DNA of 64,000 nucleotides from a beta proteobacterium AAP99 (GTDB lineage: Bacteria; Pseudomonadota; Gammaproteobacteria; Burkholderiales; Burkholderiaceae_C). Positions 42,772-53,420 of the stretch are shown one piece after another. The position numbers were made by a program, and so were the translations under genes. Below the pieces are notes generated by a model, which did not search any database, had not been told where the DNA came from, and saw only the letters and a program-made list of their open reading frames with translations. Each line of letters starts with the position of its first letter. The stretch's first letter is position 1. The stretch covers positions 1-64,000 of the forward strand of contig LJIA01000002.1 of assembly GCA_001295775.1 (NCBI GenBank), in the 5' to 3' direction.

Positions 42772-43387
42772 GCCCTTGCGCCGCGTGATCCTTGCCGATG
42801 ATGAACCGGCCGTGCGCGATGCGATCGCCTTCCTGCTGGAGTCGCGCGGTCTGGCGGTCAGCGCCTTCGAGAGCGCCGAGGCCCTGCTCGCCTGGCTGGA
42901 CGGCGCACCGCGGCTGGAGACAGCCTGCTTCCTGCTGGACGTGCGCATGGAGGGCATGAGCGGCCTGGCGCTGCAGGACGCCCTGCTCGCGCGCGGGCTG
43001 GCACACCCGATCATCTTCCTCACCGGGCATGGCGATGTGCCGATGGCGGTGGACGCACTCAAGCGCGGCGCCAGCGACTTCCTGCAAAAGCCCTACAGCG
43101 ACAACACCCTGGTCGACCGGCTCGAGGAGGCGCTGGCTGCAGACGGGCAACGCCATGCGCGCGCGCAGCGCCAGCAAGCCGAGGCCGGGCGGCTGGCTGC
43201 ACTCACGCCGCGTGAGCGTGAGGTGATGCAGCTCGTTGCCGCGGGCAAGCTCAACAAGGTGATCGCGGACGAGCTCTGCATTTCCGTGCGCACCGTGGAG
43301 GTGGCACGAGCCCGGGTGTTCGAGAAGCTGGGTGTGCGCTCAGCCGCCGAAGTGGCCACGCTGCTGGCGCGTTCGCCGCAGGTTTGA
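42764..43387 (+). CDS. dctR: FixJ/NarL-type response regulator DctR
   Basis: 207 aa. The REC domain has VILADDEPAVRDAIAFLLESRG, LDVRMEGMSGLALQ with the phosphoacceptor Asp, and FLQKPYSD with the conserved Lys. The C-terminal LuxR-type HTH is LTPREREVMQLVAAGKLNKVIADELCISVRTVEVARARVFEKLGV (given in part). The FixJ type (not NtrC type) implies sigma-70 promoters. It is the partner of dctB. Confidence 0.92.
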   Translation: MSEPLRRVILADDEPAVRDAIAFLLESRGLAVSAFESAEALLAWLDGAPRLETACFLLDVRMEGMSGLALQDALLARGLAHPIIFLTGHGDVPMAVDALKRGASDFLQKPYSDNTLVDRLEEALAADGQRHARAQRQQAEAGRLAALTPREREVMQLVAAGKLNKVIADELCISVRTVEVARARVFEKLGVRSAAEVATLLARSPQV

Positions 43388-43390
43388 AGG

Positions 43391-43481
43391 CTGATTGCGA
43401 CACAATTTAGTAAGGCTTTCCGCTTGTCCCATGCGGCTTTTCAGCCACTTTTGCCTGGAGAGCCGCTTCAAATGGACATCC
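43391..43481 (-). repeat. GACAAGCGG intergenic element, copy 7
   Basis: Convergent gap between dctR and the DUF6279-like gene. Core CTTTCCGCTTGTC at 43416-43428 (GACAAGCGGAAAG on the minus strand). The 60 bp from 43422 to 43481 align without gaps to the first copy at 22563-22622. It shares GACAAGCGGAAAGCC with copies 1 and 4. Confidence 0.72.
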
Positions 43482-43509
43482 AGCCCGCGACTTCGGGGCG
43501 CCAGGCAAC

Positions 43510-44406
43510 TCAGACCGGCGCCTCTGCGCGCAGGCGATCGATGTCGCGCTGCCAGCCTTGCCAGCGCTGGTGCATCTGCTGGCGCATGCTGTCGCCGGCG
43601 CTGCTCGGCGCGTTGATGAACTGGACGATCGAGCGCATGACTGCATTGCGTACTTGCAGGGCATGATCGCCCTGCGGGCTGGCGGCGATCTTGTCTGCGC
43701 CGGGGCCACGCTCCAGGCTGCGCAGCAGCGGGGCGCGGGCCTGCTCGATCGGCAGATCGGCACGCGCCAGCGTCCGCAGGGCCTGCTTGATTTCGGCGCG
43801 ACGCTGCTCGGCCGAGCGCAGGCTGGCGCTGCGATCCAGCGGCCAGCTCCGCTCCATGGCCACGATCTGCGCTCGCTGGCTGCGATCGACATCGCCGATC
43901 CAGCGCTCCAGTGAACGTTCAAAGCCCTTGGCACGCTCCGCGCGCACCCGCTCGTCACTGCCACTCCAGCGCTTGGCGGCCTGCGCGCCCTGCTTGTCGA
44001 TCGAGCGTTCGAGCTCCTGCCACTGCGCATCGCTCAGGCTGCGCAGCACGGGCGCCAGCTCGGTGGCCGCCACCTGCAGGGTGCGCGTCAGGCTGGCGGA
44101 CAGGCGCGCATCAAGCGCCTGCAGTTCGTCCTCGGTCAGCGCGTTGTCGGTCGCGCGGCGCGCCTCGGTGATCATGGCCGACCACTCGGCCAATTCGTTT
44201 CGCCGATGCCAGACGATCAGCCGCTGCATGCCCGCACGCAGCTGAGCCTTCTGCACATCATCCAGGCTCACCATGCGGGTGACCCACCACATGGCGAGCG
44301 TGTCCAGATTGTTGTAGCCCTCGCGCAGGGCCGAACAACCGGACAGCCCGAGCACGAGGATCAGGGCAGCAAGCAGGGCGCGGGGCCGGGAGGGCAGCAG
44401 GCTCAT
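43510..44406 (-). CDS. DUF6279-like lipoprotein
   Basis: 298 aa. The signal peptide ends in the lipobox LSGC (ILVLGLSGCSALREGYNNLDTLAMWW). A long helical, highly charged domain follows (Arg-, Glu- and Gln-rich), with YNNLDTLAMWWVTRMVSLDDVQKAQLRAGMQRLIVWHR as the conserved N-terminal block typical of DUF6279. The ATG at 44406 is preferred over 44472, whose extra residues do not look like a leader. The function is unknown. Confidence 0.78.
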   Translation of the reverse strand: MSLLPSRPRALLAALILVLGLSGCSALREGYNNLDTLAMWWVTRMVSLDDVQKAQLRAGMQRLIVWHRRNELAEWSAMITEARRATDNALTEDELQALDARLSASLTRTLQVAATELAPVLRSLSDAQWQELERSIDKQGAQAAKRWSGSDERVRAERAKGFERSLERWIGDVDRSQRAQIVAMERSWPLDRSASLRSAEQRRAEIKQALRTLARADLPIEQARAPLLRSLERGPGADKIAASPQGDHALQVRNAVMRSIVQFINAPSSAGDSMRQQMHQRWQGWQRDIDRLRAEAPV

Positions 44407-44478
44407 GCATGCATTCTTGAACCCGCCGTCATGCGGGCCCACTGGTGATTTCCAGTAATTGGCGGCGTGCAAGCGGCT

Positions 44479-45858
44479 CTAGACGGACTGCAGTAGCACC
44501 GGCAGACCCGCTGGAGGATGCGCGATCGGTGCGAAGGCCATGCGCGCTGCCGCGCTGCCCGGCGCCAGCCCCCAGCGGCCGCGCGCCAGCAGGCTGCGCA
44601 GTACGAGACGGGCCTGCATCTGCGCGAAGTGCTGGCCCAGGCACATGTGCGCGCCGCCGCCGAAGGGCACCCAGGCATGGCGATGGCGCTGCGGGTCGGC
44701 ACGCTGCGGTGCGAAGCGCTCCGGGTCGAAGCGATCCGGGTCCGGCCACCAGCGCGGATCGCGCTGCACCGCCAGCAGAAAGAGCGTGACCACGGTGCCG
44801 CCGGGCAGCCGCTGGCCGTCCACCTGCATGTCCGCCCTGAGCTGACGCGCCAGGGTGGGGATCGGCGGGAACAGACGCAAGGCTTCCTTCACCACCCAGC
44901 CGAGACCTGCCAGGGCGTTGAGCGCCTCAAGATCCGGCAGGGCGCGTGCGGCGGCGCCGGTGCCCAGCTCCTCGCGCAGCCGGCTCTGCCAGCTGATGTC
45001 CAGCGCAAGCGCACGCGTGGCGGTGGTGAGCGCGCTGCGCGTGGTGTCGTGCGCAGCCATCCAGAGAAAGATCATGTGGTCCACGATCTCCTCGTCCGAG
45101 AAGGCCAGGCCGTCCTCGTCACTTAGCACGCAGAGCTGGGAAAACAGGTCGCCCCCCGGGTCAGCCCGCCGCGCGGCGATGCGCTCGCGCAGGAACGCAC
45201 CCAGCCGAGCGCGGGCCGCCAGACCGCGGCCGTAGCGCGTGTGGCGACGCCACGGCTCGGGCAGGCGCAGGATGGCGGCCGACGCGTCCACGAGCTGCAC
45301 GAAGTCGTGATGCGCTGCCTCGATGTCTGCGGTCTCGCGCACGCCCAGGAACACGTCGCTGGCCAGATTGAGCGTCAGCCGGCGGAACGCATCGTGCAGA
45401 TCCAGCTGCCCGGCCTGGACCCAGGATTGCACAGCGGCATCCACGCGCGGAGCCATGCGGGCAAGGTGCTGGTCCAGCGCATCGCGCCGCAATGCCGGCA
45501 GAATGCGACGGCGGTGTACACGGTGGTCCTCGCCATCGCGCATGATGAGCCCGCGCGGGAACAGCTCGCCCAGGAAGGGTGCCCAGCCGCCCGCCGCCGA
45601 CACACGGCCGCTGGTGTCCATGAGCACGGTCTCCAGCGCGTCGGCCGACATCAGCAGGGCCTGCGGGCGGCCAACGAGGATGGCGCGCGAGACCGGCCCG
45701 GCGCGCTGCTGCACGCGCCGCGCAAAGCCCAGCGTGTCACGCAGCAGCGCGATATCCACGTGCAGGGGTGCATAGCCGCAATGCGGCAGGTGCGAGAGGG
45801 CACGCCACGATGAATGGAAGGCGGGCGCGGGCCCTGGATTCGAGCGGTTTGAGAGCAA
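44479..45858 (-). CDS. Cytochrome P450
   Basis: 459 aa heme monooxygenase. The I-helix oxygen site is WMAAHDTTRSAL, the ExxR motif is VVKEALRLFPPIPTLARQL, the PERF region is FDPERFAPQRAD, and the heme Cys lies in WVPFGGGAHMCLGQHFAQMQARLVL. The N-terminus is not a membrane anchor, so the enzyme is probably soluble. No ferredoxin or reductase gene is adjacent. The substrate cannot be predicted; the MHRRRILPALRRDAL region is intact. It ends 72 nt from the lipoprotein gene. Confidence 0.93.
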   Translation of the reverse strand: MLSNRSNPGPAPAFHSSWRALSHLPHCGYAPLHVDIALLRDTLGFARRVQQRAGPVSRAILVGRPQALLMSADALETVLMDTSGRVSAAGGWAPFLGELFPRGLIMRDGEDHRVHRRRILPALRRDALDQHLARMAPRVDAAVQSWVQAGQLDLHDAFRRLTLNLASDVFLGVRETADIEAAHHDFVQLVDASAAILRLPEPWRRHTRYGRGLAARARLGAFLRERIAARRADPGGDLFSQLCVLSDEDGLAFSDEEIVDHMIFLWMAAHDTTRSALTTATRALALDISWQSRLREELGTGAAARALPDLEALNALAGLGWVVKEALRLFPPIPTLARQLRADMQVDGQRLPGGTVVTLFLLAVQRDPRWWPDPDRFDPERFAPQRADPQRHRHAWVPFGGGAHMCLGQHFAQMQARLVLRSLLARGRWGLAPGSAAARMAFAPIAHPPAGLPVLLQSV

Positions 45859-45936
45859 GGCGGTTCAGCGTGAGACTTACGTGCTGAGTTGACCGCAAGC
45901 ACTTGCTGTTGAACAGAGCCGGCCCAGCGCCGCGGG

Positions 45937-47040
45937 CTAAGTCCGATTAGAGAACACTTGCAGCAGCCGCGCGGTGTAATCCATGACGCTACCAATGCGG
46001 AGATAACGCTCCGCGAACGCTTGGCCGGCGCGTGCGACAACTTGGTAGCGCCCAGGATACGCGGCTTCCTCAGCCAGGATACGTTCAACATCGGCGTCGC
46101 TTTCGACGGCCAGGTACTCCTTCCCCGCGCTCATCGCGCTGAAGTAGTACAAATCATGAGGTGACGAGTACTTGACCAACACGCCGTTGCTCATCAAACC
46201 TTTGACCACACGCGAGCAAGTTGCTCCATTACCGTCCATAGACAGCAAGAAGCGATGCCGCAGTTGCGTCGGCCAGCTGATGTACTCCGAAAAGTAGGGC
46301 TGACGTTCCAGCAGGGCGCGCGCCTCATCAGTCAGGCAGTTCGCCGCCTTGGCTATTTTGAAGAGGACTGTCGGATGCCCTTTAAAGTAGGTCGCCGCCC
46401 TTAGACGTTCGGTACGCGATACGAGTATGGCTTCCTCGTCCAGAAAGTCGCCGGTGGATGCGCCGACAAACACCGCGCTGCAAGTCTTTTCCTCATAGCT
46501 CAGCGTGTCGCGCTGGCCGCGGTACCACTTGCAATGAAAGAAGTCGACATCAGGCAGTAGGGGATTCGCGCTACCTCTTGGACTCTGAAAGCAGAACACC
46601 GGGAAATGTTCTGCTTGAAGGGCAAGATCATTGACGTCGAGCAGCAGTTCCATCTGCAGGGGCGTCCGAGCGCGGCGCAAGGTCGTCTCGATGAATGCAC
46701 GGTACAGTTTGGCGCGCTTCAGACAGGCATTCGTGTGTTCACTGCGGTCGCCCGTTGTGCGCTTGGGCTGCAGACGCACTTTGACCCCGTCGATGCTAAG
46801 TATGAAGCAGCTGTTTGAGTTCTCGGCGACAGCCGCCCTGGCGGCACGAGCCGGAGCGCCCTGCAACGCGCGCCCTGTGGGCCATTTTGCGGTCTGGCGG
46901 GCCACCAGAGCATCGATCTCTGCAGAGCTAGCTTGCGTAGAGCTCGGCACCTCGTGCAAGGCCAGTGCCATCCGCGCCTCAAACTTCCACAGGTCACGAC
47001 GAGCACGAAGGGCGTCAAGTATGCGACTTGGATTCATCAT
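45937..47040 (-). CDS. Glycosyltransferase family 90-like (CAP10) protein
   Basis: 367 aa. The C-terminal half has the CAP10/GT90 pattern: RHRFLLSMDGNGATCSRVVKGLMSNGVLVKYSSPHDLYYFSAMSAGKEYLAV (given in part), with a nucleotide-sugar-like loop and a DADVERILAEEAAYPGRYQVVARAGQAFAERYL end. The N-terminal half is less conserved (FFHCKWYRGQRDTLSYEEKTCSAVFVG). Family members modify surface polysaccharides or glycans. The start is ATG 47040 or 47037. Its codons and base composition are visibly less GC-rich than its neighbours, suggesting acquisition. Confidence 0.62.
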   Translation of the reverse strand: MMNPSRILDALRARRDLWKFEARMALALHEVPSSTQASSAEIDALVARQTAKWPTGRALQGAPARAARAAVAENSNSCFILSIDGVKVRLQPKRTTGDRSEHTNACLKRAKLYRAFIETTLRRARTPLQMELLLDVNDLALQAEHFPVFCFQSPRGSANPLLPDVDFFHCKWYRGQRDTLSYEEKTCSAVFVGASTGDFLDEEAILVSRTERLRAATYFKGHPTVLFKIAKAANCLTDEARALLERQPYFSEYISWPTQLRHRFLLSMDGNGATCSRVVKGLMSNGVLVKYSSPHDLYYFSAMSAGKEYLAVESDADVERILAEEAAYPGRYQVVARAGQAFAERYLRIGSVMDYTARLLQVFSNRT

Positions 47041-47044
47041 CTCT

Positions 47045-48199
47045 TCAGCGTTGAACCAGCCCTTTTTGCCGCGCAATGCTCATGAGGATGCCGCAGGCCA
47101 CACCCAGGGTGAGCAGCGCCGTGCCGCCGTAGCTCATGAAAGGCAGGGGTACGCCCACCACCGGCAGGATGCCGCCCACCATGCCCATGTTCACGAAGGC
47201 ATAGACGAAGAAGATCATGCTCATCGCACCGGCCAGCAGGCGCGTGAAGGCGGTGGGCGCCGCAGCCGCGATCGATAGGCCGCGGAAGATCAGCGCGATG
47301 TAGCAGGCGATCAGCAGCAGCACGCCGATCAGTCCGAACTCCTCCGAGTAGACCGCCAGAATGAAGTCGGTGGTGCGCTCCGGAATGAACTCCAGGTGGG
47401 TCTGCGTGCCCTGCATGTAGCCCTTGCCAATGAAGCCGCCGGACCCGATGGCGATCATGGCCTGGATCGTATGGAAGCCCTTGCCGAGCGGGTCGTTGAA
47501 GGGGTCGAGCAGGGTGCAGACGCGGTTCTTCTGGTATTCGTGCAGGATGCGCCAGTCGAAGTCCGGCGCGCAGAGCCTGTCTTCCATCACCACGATGGTC
47601 ACCAGCCCGATCACGGCCGCCACCGTCAGCGGAATGATGATGCGCCAGGGAAAGCCGGCGAAGAACAGCACGAACAGGCCGCTGGAGAGAATCAGCAGGC
47701 CGGTGCCCAGATCCGGCTGCTTGAGGATCAGCGCGAACGGGATCAGCAGGATGACACCGGCGATGATGAAGTCCTTGAACTTCAGCATGGACTCATACTT
47801 GTTGAAGTACCAGGCCATCATCAGCGGCAGGGCGATCTTCATCAGCTCGCTGGGCTGGATCACCGTCACGCCGACATTCAGCCAGCGCTGCGCGCCCTTG
47901 CGGATGATGCCGAAGGCTTCCACGCCGATCAGCAGCACCACGCCCACCACATAGAGCGGCACGGCCACGCGCAGCAGGATCTGCGGGCTGACATTGGCCA
48001 GCACGAACATCACGCAGAGCATGATCATGTAGTTGCGAAAGTGGTCCACAAAGCGGCCGGGGAAGTCGAAGGCCGCAGACCACATCACGAGCATGCCCGC
48101 ACAGGACAGCACGAACAGGATCAGCAGCATCGGCAGATCGAACACAGCCAGATGCGGCTTGATGCGCTGCCAGAGCGGCGGGCCTGCGAGCGTGGTCAT
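47045..48199 (-). CDS. rodA: Rod-shape glycosyltransferase RodA (MrdB)
   Basis: 384 aa SEDS-family polytopic membrane protein with about 10 hydrophobic segments, the glycan polymerase of the elongasome. SEDS blocks are QRWLNVGVTVIQPSELMKIALPL, KQPDLGTGLLILSSG, FIPERTTDFILAVYSEEFGLIG and VGVPLPFMSYGGTALLTLGVACGIL. It overlaps mrdA by 4 nt and forms the glycosyltransferase/transpeptidase pair with it. Confidence 0.96.
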   Translation of the reverse strand: MTTLAGPPLWQRIKPHLAVFDLPMLLILFVLSCAGMLVMWSAAFDFPGRFVDHFRNYMIMLCVMFVLANVSPQILLRVAVPLYVVGVVLLIGVEAFGIIRKGAQRWLNVGVTVIQPSELMKIALPLMMAWYFNKYESMLKFKDFIIAGVILLIPFALILKQPDLGTGLLILSSGLFVLFFAGFPWRIIIPLTVAAVIGLVTIVVMEDRLCAPDFDWRILHEYQKNRVCTLLDPFNDPLGKGFHTIQAMIAIGSGGFIGKGYMQGTQTHLEFIPERTTDFILAVYSEEFGLIGVLLLIACYIALIFRGLSIAAAAPTAFTRLLAGAMSMIFFVYAFVNMGMVGGILPVVGVPLPFMSYGGTALLTLGVACGILMSIARQKGLVQR

Positions 48200-50343
48200 G
48201 CCGGTCTCCGGGTGCGGGGACTGCGCTGCCGGGGTGCCGGCGCGGTGACGGACTGGCGCGGGGGTGCGGCTGGCGGAGCCTTGCCTTCGGCCGGTGCCGG
48301 CGCTGGTGCAGGGCGCTTGTCTTCGGGTTGCGGCGCACCTTCAGGAACCAGCGGCGGCAGGGTTCGAGGCGTCTCGGTGGGACGCTCCGGGTTGTCGTCG
48401 GGAATCTTCTGCTCGAAGGGGTTGGACTCGCGGCTCTCGAATAGCTCGCTGTCCACGTTCACGGTCTGCATGTAGGCATCCGGCTTCTCGCCTTCCGGCA
48501 GCTTGCCCAGCAGGTAGTAGTCGAAGACCTTGCGTGCAATCGGCGCGGCACTCGCTGCGCCAAAACCGCCGTTCTCCACGATTACCGCTAGTGCAATTTT
48601 CGGGTCCTCGGCAGGCGCGAAGGCCATGTAAAGCGAATGGTCACGCAGGCGCTCGGCCACACGGCTGGCCACATACTTCTCGCCCTGCTTGATGGTGAAC
48701 AGCTGCACCGTGCCGGTCTTGCCCGCGGCGTTGTACTGCGCACCGGCGAACACGCGCGCTCCGGTGCCGCTCTCGTTCACCGCCAGCATGCCGCGCTTCA
48801 CCAGCTCGATATTCTCGGGCTTGAGCGGAATGCGATAGCTCTCCTTGGGCACGGTGGGCGTGCGCTGGCCGGTCTTGGGGTCTTCCACGGCCTTGACCAG
48901 ATGCGGCTTCATGACGACGCCGTTGTTGGCCAGGGTCGAGGTGGCGTGCGCCAGCTGGAGGATGGTGAAGGTGTTGTAGCCCTGACCGATGCCCAGGGAA
49001 ATCGTCTCGCCAGGAATCCAGCGCTTCTGTTCCGGCTTGCGGAAGGCGCGCTGCTTCCACTCCTTGGAAGGCAGGATGCCGCGCCGCTCGCCCTGCAGAT
49101 CGATGCCGGTGAGTTGACCGAAGCCCCAGGGCTTCATGAAGTCGTGGATCGCGTCCACGCCCATGTCATTGGCGAGGATGTAGTAGTAGACGTCGCTGGA
49201 TACCGCAATCGACTTGACCAGATCCACCGAACCCCAGCCGCCGGGCTTGCTGTCGCGGAACATGTGGTTGCCGAACATGTAGAAGCCGGGGTCGGAGTAG
49301 AGCTTCTCTGGCGTGCGGTATCCGCCTTCCAGCGCCGCCAGGGCCATGAAGGGCTTGTAGGTCGAACCCGGCGGATACAAGCCGGTCAGCGGCCGATTGA
49401 TCAGGGGCTTGTCGATGTTCTCGTTGAGCTCCTTCCATGTATCCGCATCGATGCCCTCGACGAACAGGTTCGGGTCGAAGGTCGGTTTGGACACGAAGGC
49501 CAGCACATCGCCGGTCTTGGGCTCGATGGCCACCAGCGCGCCGCGGCGCTCGCCGAACCAGCCTTCGATGCGCTGCTGCAGACTGATGTCCACCGACAGG
49601 ATCAGGTTCTTCCCCGGTGTGCCTGCGCTGCGCGCCAGGGTGCGCACGGCGCGACCGGCGGCGGTGACTTCGACCTCCTCGCTGCCCGGCGTGCCGACCA
49701 GATCGCGCTCGTAGAAGCGCTCCAGACCTTCCTTGCCGATGTGCTCGATGCCGCGATAGGCCTCGTCAAGATCCTCCTGCTCGAGGCGCTCCGCATCCTT
49801 CTGGCTGATGCGGCCGATGTAGCCGATCACGTGGCTGGCGGTTTCGCCCAGCGGATACTGACGGAACAGCCGCGCCTGCAGTTCGACGCCGGGGAAGCGG
49901 AAGCGGTTGGTGACGAAGCGGGCGACCTCTTCATCCGTGAGGCGCGTGCGGATCGGCAGGGACTCGAAGCGCTTGGAGTCTTCGCGCAGCTTCTTGAAGC
50001 GGCGCCGGTCGCGAGGCGTGATCTCCACCACCTCGGCCAGCGCGTCGATGGTGGCCTCCAGATCCTTGACCTTGGCCGGCGTGATCTCCAGTGTGTAGCC
50101 GGAGTAGTTGCGCGCCAGAACCACACCCTTGCGATCGACGATCAGGCCGCGGTTGGGCGGGATGGGTACCACGCTGATGCGGTTGCGCTCGGCGTCCGTG
50201 GAGAAGCGGTCATGCTGGATGACCTGCAGCCAGACATATCGCGCCAGCACCAGCCCGAACAGCGTGAGCACGAAACCCGCCGCCACCAGCAGGCGCAGGC
50301 GGAACTCGCGCAGTTCGCGTTCGGCGTTGCGGATCTCAGTCAT
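48196..50343 (-). CDS. mrdA: Penicillin-binding protein 2 (MrdA)
   Basis: 715 aa class B PBP. An N-terminal membrane anchor (about 16-38) is followed by the dimerisation domain and a transpeptidase domain with PPGSTYKPFMALAALEGG (catalytic Ser and Lys), SSDVYYYILANDMGVD and AAGKTGTVQLF (KTGT). A Pro-rich C-terminal tail of about 70 residues extends beyond the usual end. It cross-links side-wall peptidoglycan with RodA. Confidence 0.96.
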   Translation of the reverse strand: MTEIRNAERELREFRLRLLVAAGFVLTLFGLVLARYVWLQVIQHDRFSTDAERNRISVVPIPPNRGLIVDRKGVVLARNYSGYTLEITPAKVKDLEATIDALAEVVEITPRDRRRFKKLREDSKRFESLPIRTRLTDEEVARFVTNRFRFPGVELQARLFRQYPLGETASHVIGYIGRISQKDAERLEQEDLDEAYRGIEHIGKEGLERFYERDLVGTPGSEEVEVTAAGRAVRTLARSAGTPGKNLILSVDISLQQRIEGWFGERRGALVAIEPKTGDVLAFVSKPTFDPNLFVEGIDADTWKELNENIDKPLINRPLTGLYPPGSTYKPFMALAALEGGYRTPEKLYSDPGFYMFGNHMFRDSKPGGWGSVDLVKSIAVSSDVYYYILANDMGVDAIHDFMKPWGFGQLTGIDLQGERRGILPSKEWKQRAFRKPEQKRWIPGETISLGIGQGYNTFTILQLAHATSTLANNGVVMKPHLVKAVEDPKTGQRTPTVPKESYRIPLKPENIELVKRGMLAVNESGTGARVFAGAQYNAAGKTGTVQLFTIKQGEKYVASRVAERLRDHSLYMAFAPAEDPKIALAVIVENGGFGAASAAPIARKVFDYYLLGKLPEGEKPDAYMQTVNVDSELFESRESNPFEQKIPDDNPERPTETPRTLPPLVPEGAPQPEDKRPAPAPAPAEGKAPPAAPPRQSVTAPAPRQRSPRTRRPA

Positions 50344-50382
50344 TCGATGACCACGATGTTGAATGACCTGGCTTGGACATCG

Positions 50383-50916
50383 CTAGATCGGCCGGGTTTC
50401 GTCCTTGTCGATCGCCCGGCGCTGCGGTGCCAGCAGCAGTGCCGTGGCGATCGGCCAGAGCAGCGCCTGAGTCAGCGATTCAAGGAAGTACAGCACACCT
50501 GGGAAGGGGTCGCCTACGGCCATCCGGACCAGCAAGCTCACCAGCTGCGCCATGAGAAAGAGGGGCAGCATGTGCAAGGCCTGAGTGCCGACGGTGAACC
50601 AGAGCACACGCCTGTGCAGGCTGATCGCGCCGTAGGACAGCAGCGTGTACGCAAGGGCATGCTGCCCGAGCACGGCGGCCTCATGCACGTCCATCGCGAT
50701 GCCCAGCAGAAACGCCACACCGATGCCCACGCGACGCGGGTGATGAATGTTCCAGAACACCAGCACCAGTGCAACGAAATCCGGCACAGCCACCCAACGC
50801 CCCCAAGGCAGCAGATTGAGCAGGAAGGCCAGGGCGAGCGTGAGCGCAATGAACCAGGGCTGCACGGGCAGCAGAATGCGCGTGGGTCGGGTGGGGGACT
50901 GACGCGGCGTGATCAT
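50383..50916 (-). CDS. mreD: Rod-shape determining protein MreD
   Basis: 177 aa with about five hydrophobic segments. MreD features are the PDFVALVLVFWNIHHPRRVGIGVAFLLGIAMDV block and LLSYGAISLHRRVLWF. The ATG at 50916 overlaps the mreC stop by 4 nt. It ends 39 nt before mrdA, within the mreBCD-mrdA-rodA cluster. Confidence 0.93.
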   Translation of the reverse strand: MITPRQSPTRPTRILLPVQPWFIALTLALAFLLNLLPWGRWVAVPDFVALVLVFWNIHHPRRVGIGVAFLLGIAMDVHEAAVLGQHALAYTLLSYGAISLHRRVLWFTVGTQALHMLPLFLMAQLVSLLVRMAVGDPFPGVLYFLESLTQALLWPIATALLLAPQRRAIDKDETRPI

Positions 50917-51869
50917 CGCGCGGCTCCGCTCTTGGGTTCTTCGCTGCGGCCGGGGCCGGCGGGCGCGAGCTTGCGGCTGGCCTTGGCCGGCACGTCTGCC
51001 TCGGCGGGCGGTGGGGGCGGGGGCAGACCATTCTTGTGCTGCAGCACCATCAGGTAGCGGTGCCGATACACGCCGGCCAGAGGCGTGCACAGGATGCGCG
51101 CAAAGCCCGTGACGCCAGTACGGTCCACACGCACCACCTTGGCCACAGGCAGCCCCGGCGGGTAGGTGCCGTCCAGGCCAGAGGTGAGCAGCACATCGTT
51201 CTCCTGCACATCCGCATTGCCCGGCAGGAAGCGGATCTCGAGGGAAGCGCTGTCGCGCCCGCCCGCCGAACCGAAGACGATTGCCCGCAGCCCGTTGCGC
51301 GCCACCTGCACCGGGATGGCCTGCTCCTTGTCGGTGATCAGCGTCACTTCGCTGGTCATCGGGAACACGCGAGTGATCTGGCCGACCACGCCCACGTCGT
51401 CCAGCACCGGCATGCCGACGGTCATGGCTTGCGCCGAGCCGCGATCCAGCACGATGCGATGCACGAACGGGTCTCGCGCCTCATAAAGCACCTCGGCAAT
51501 CACGCCGCCCGGGCGCTGCGTATCGCGCAGGCCAATCAGGCGCCGGAGCTGCTCGACTTCGGCCTGAAGCTGCTGCACTCGCTCGGCGCTCGCGGTCTGC
51601 TGGATCGACTGCTGCTTGAGCGCGCGATTTTCTTCGAGCAGGCGCTGCTGGTCGCTCAGATAGCCCCAGCCACCACGCGTCAGCTCGCGCGGCAGGAGCA
51701 TGACCTGCTGCACCGGATACAGCGCCGTGGCCGTGGCCCAGCGCGCCCACTTCAGCAGGCCGAAGCGGTAATCCATGACGATGAGCGACAGCGCAAATAC
51801 CGCAAAGAACAGCAGCCGCGCGTTGGCCGAGGGGCCTTGCTTGAAGAACGGCGGCGGGGTGTGTTGCAT
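50913..51869 (-). CDS. mreC: Rod-shape determining protein MreC
   Basis: 318 aa periplasmic scaffold of the elongasome. An N-terminal membrane segment is followed by a coiled coil (EENRALKQQSIQQTASAERVQQLQAEVEQLRRLIGL, given in part) and the beta-domain with DPFVHRIVLDRGSAQAMTVGMPVLDDVGVVGQI. A Pro-rich C-terminal tail ends the protein. The 160-nt gap to mreB holds nothing recognisable. Confidence 0.94.
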   Translation of the reverse strand: MQHTPPPFFKQGPSANARLLFFAVFALSLIVMDYRFGLLKWARWATATALYPVQQVMLLPRELTRGGWGYLSDQQRLLEENRALKQQSIQQTASAERVQQLQAEVEQLRRLIGLRDTQRPGGVIAEVLYEARDPFVHRIVLDRGSAQAMTVGMPVLDDVGVVGQITRVFPMTSEVTLITDKEQAIPVQVARNGLRAIVFGSAGGRDSASLEIRFLPGNADVQENDVLLTSGLDGTYPPGLPVAKVVRVDRTGVTGFARILCTPLAGVYRHRYLMVLQHKNGLPPPPPPAEADVPAKASRKLAPAGPGRSEEPKSGAAR

Positions 51870-52029
51870 GTCGGGCGCGGCAGCGCGGTGGTGTGCGAGG
51901 CTTCGGGCTGAATCGGCGCACTAGCCTGGCTGGGGGAGCACGAGGGGGCCAGCCCAGCCCTCTCGTACCTCCTGGTCTTGACCGTTCAATCAGCTGCGCG
52001 CAGCGCGTGACGGCCGAACAGCGAGAACA

Positions 52030-53229
<1,200 letters not shown>

Positions 53230-53420
53230 TTAACCTAGCGCTCCCCGACAAACCCGCGCCAAATCAGGCAGTTACGTCTGTCTTGCGGGCTTTGGAGGCG
53301 GGGCTCGATCGCACGCCCGCAACTGCCTTTCGCGGGGCTTGGGGTCCCTGGCGGTACGCACCTGCCCAAACACTTGTTTACAACCCCGGCCCCGAACGCG
53401 CTCGGGGACCAAGGCTCACC

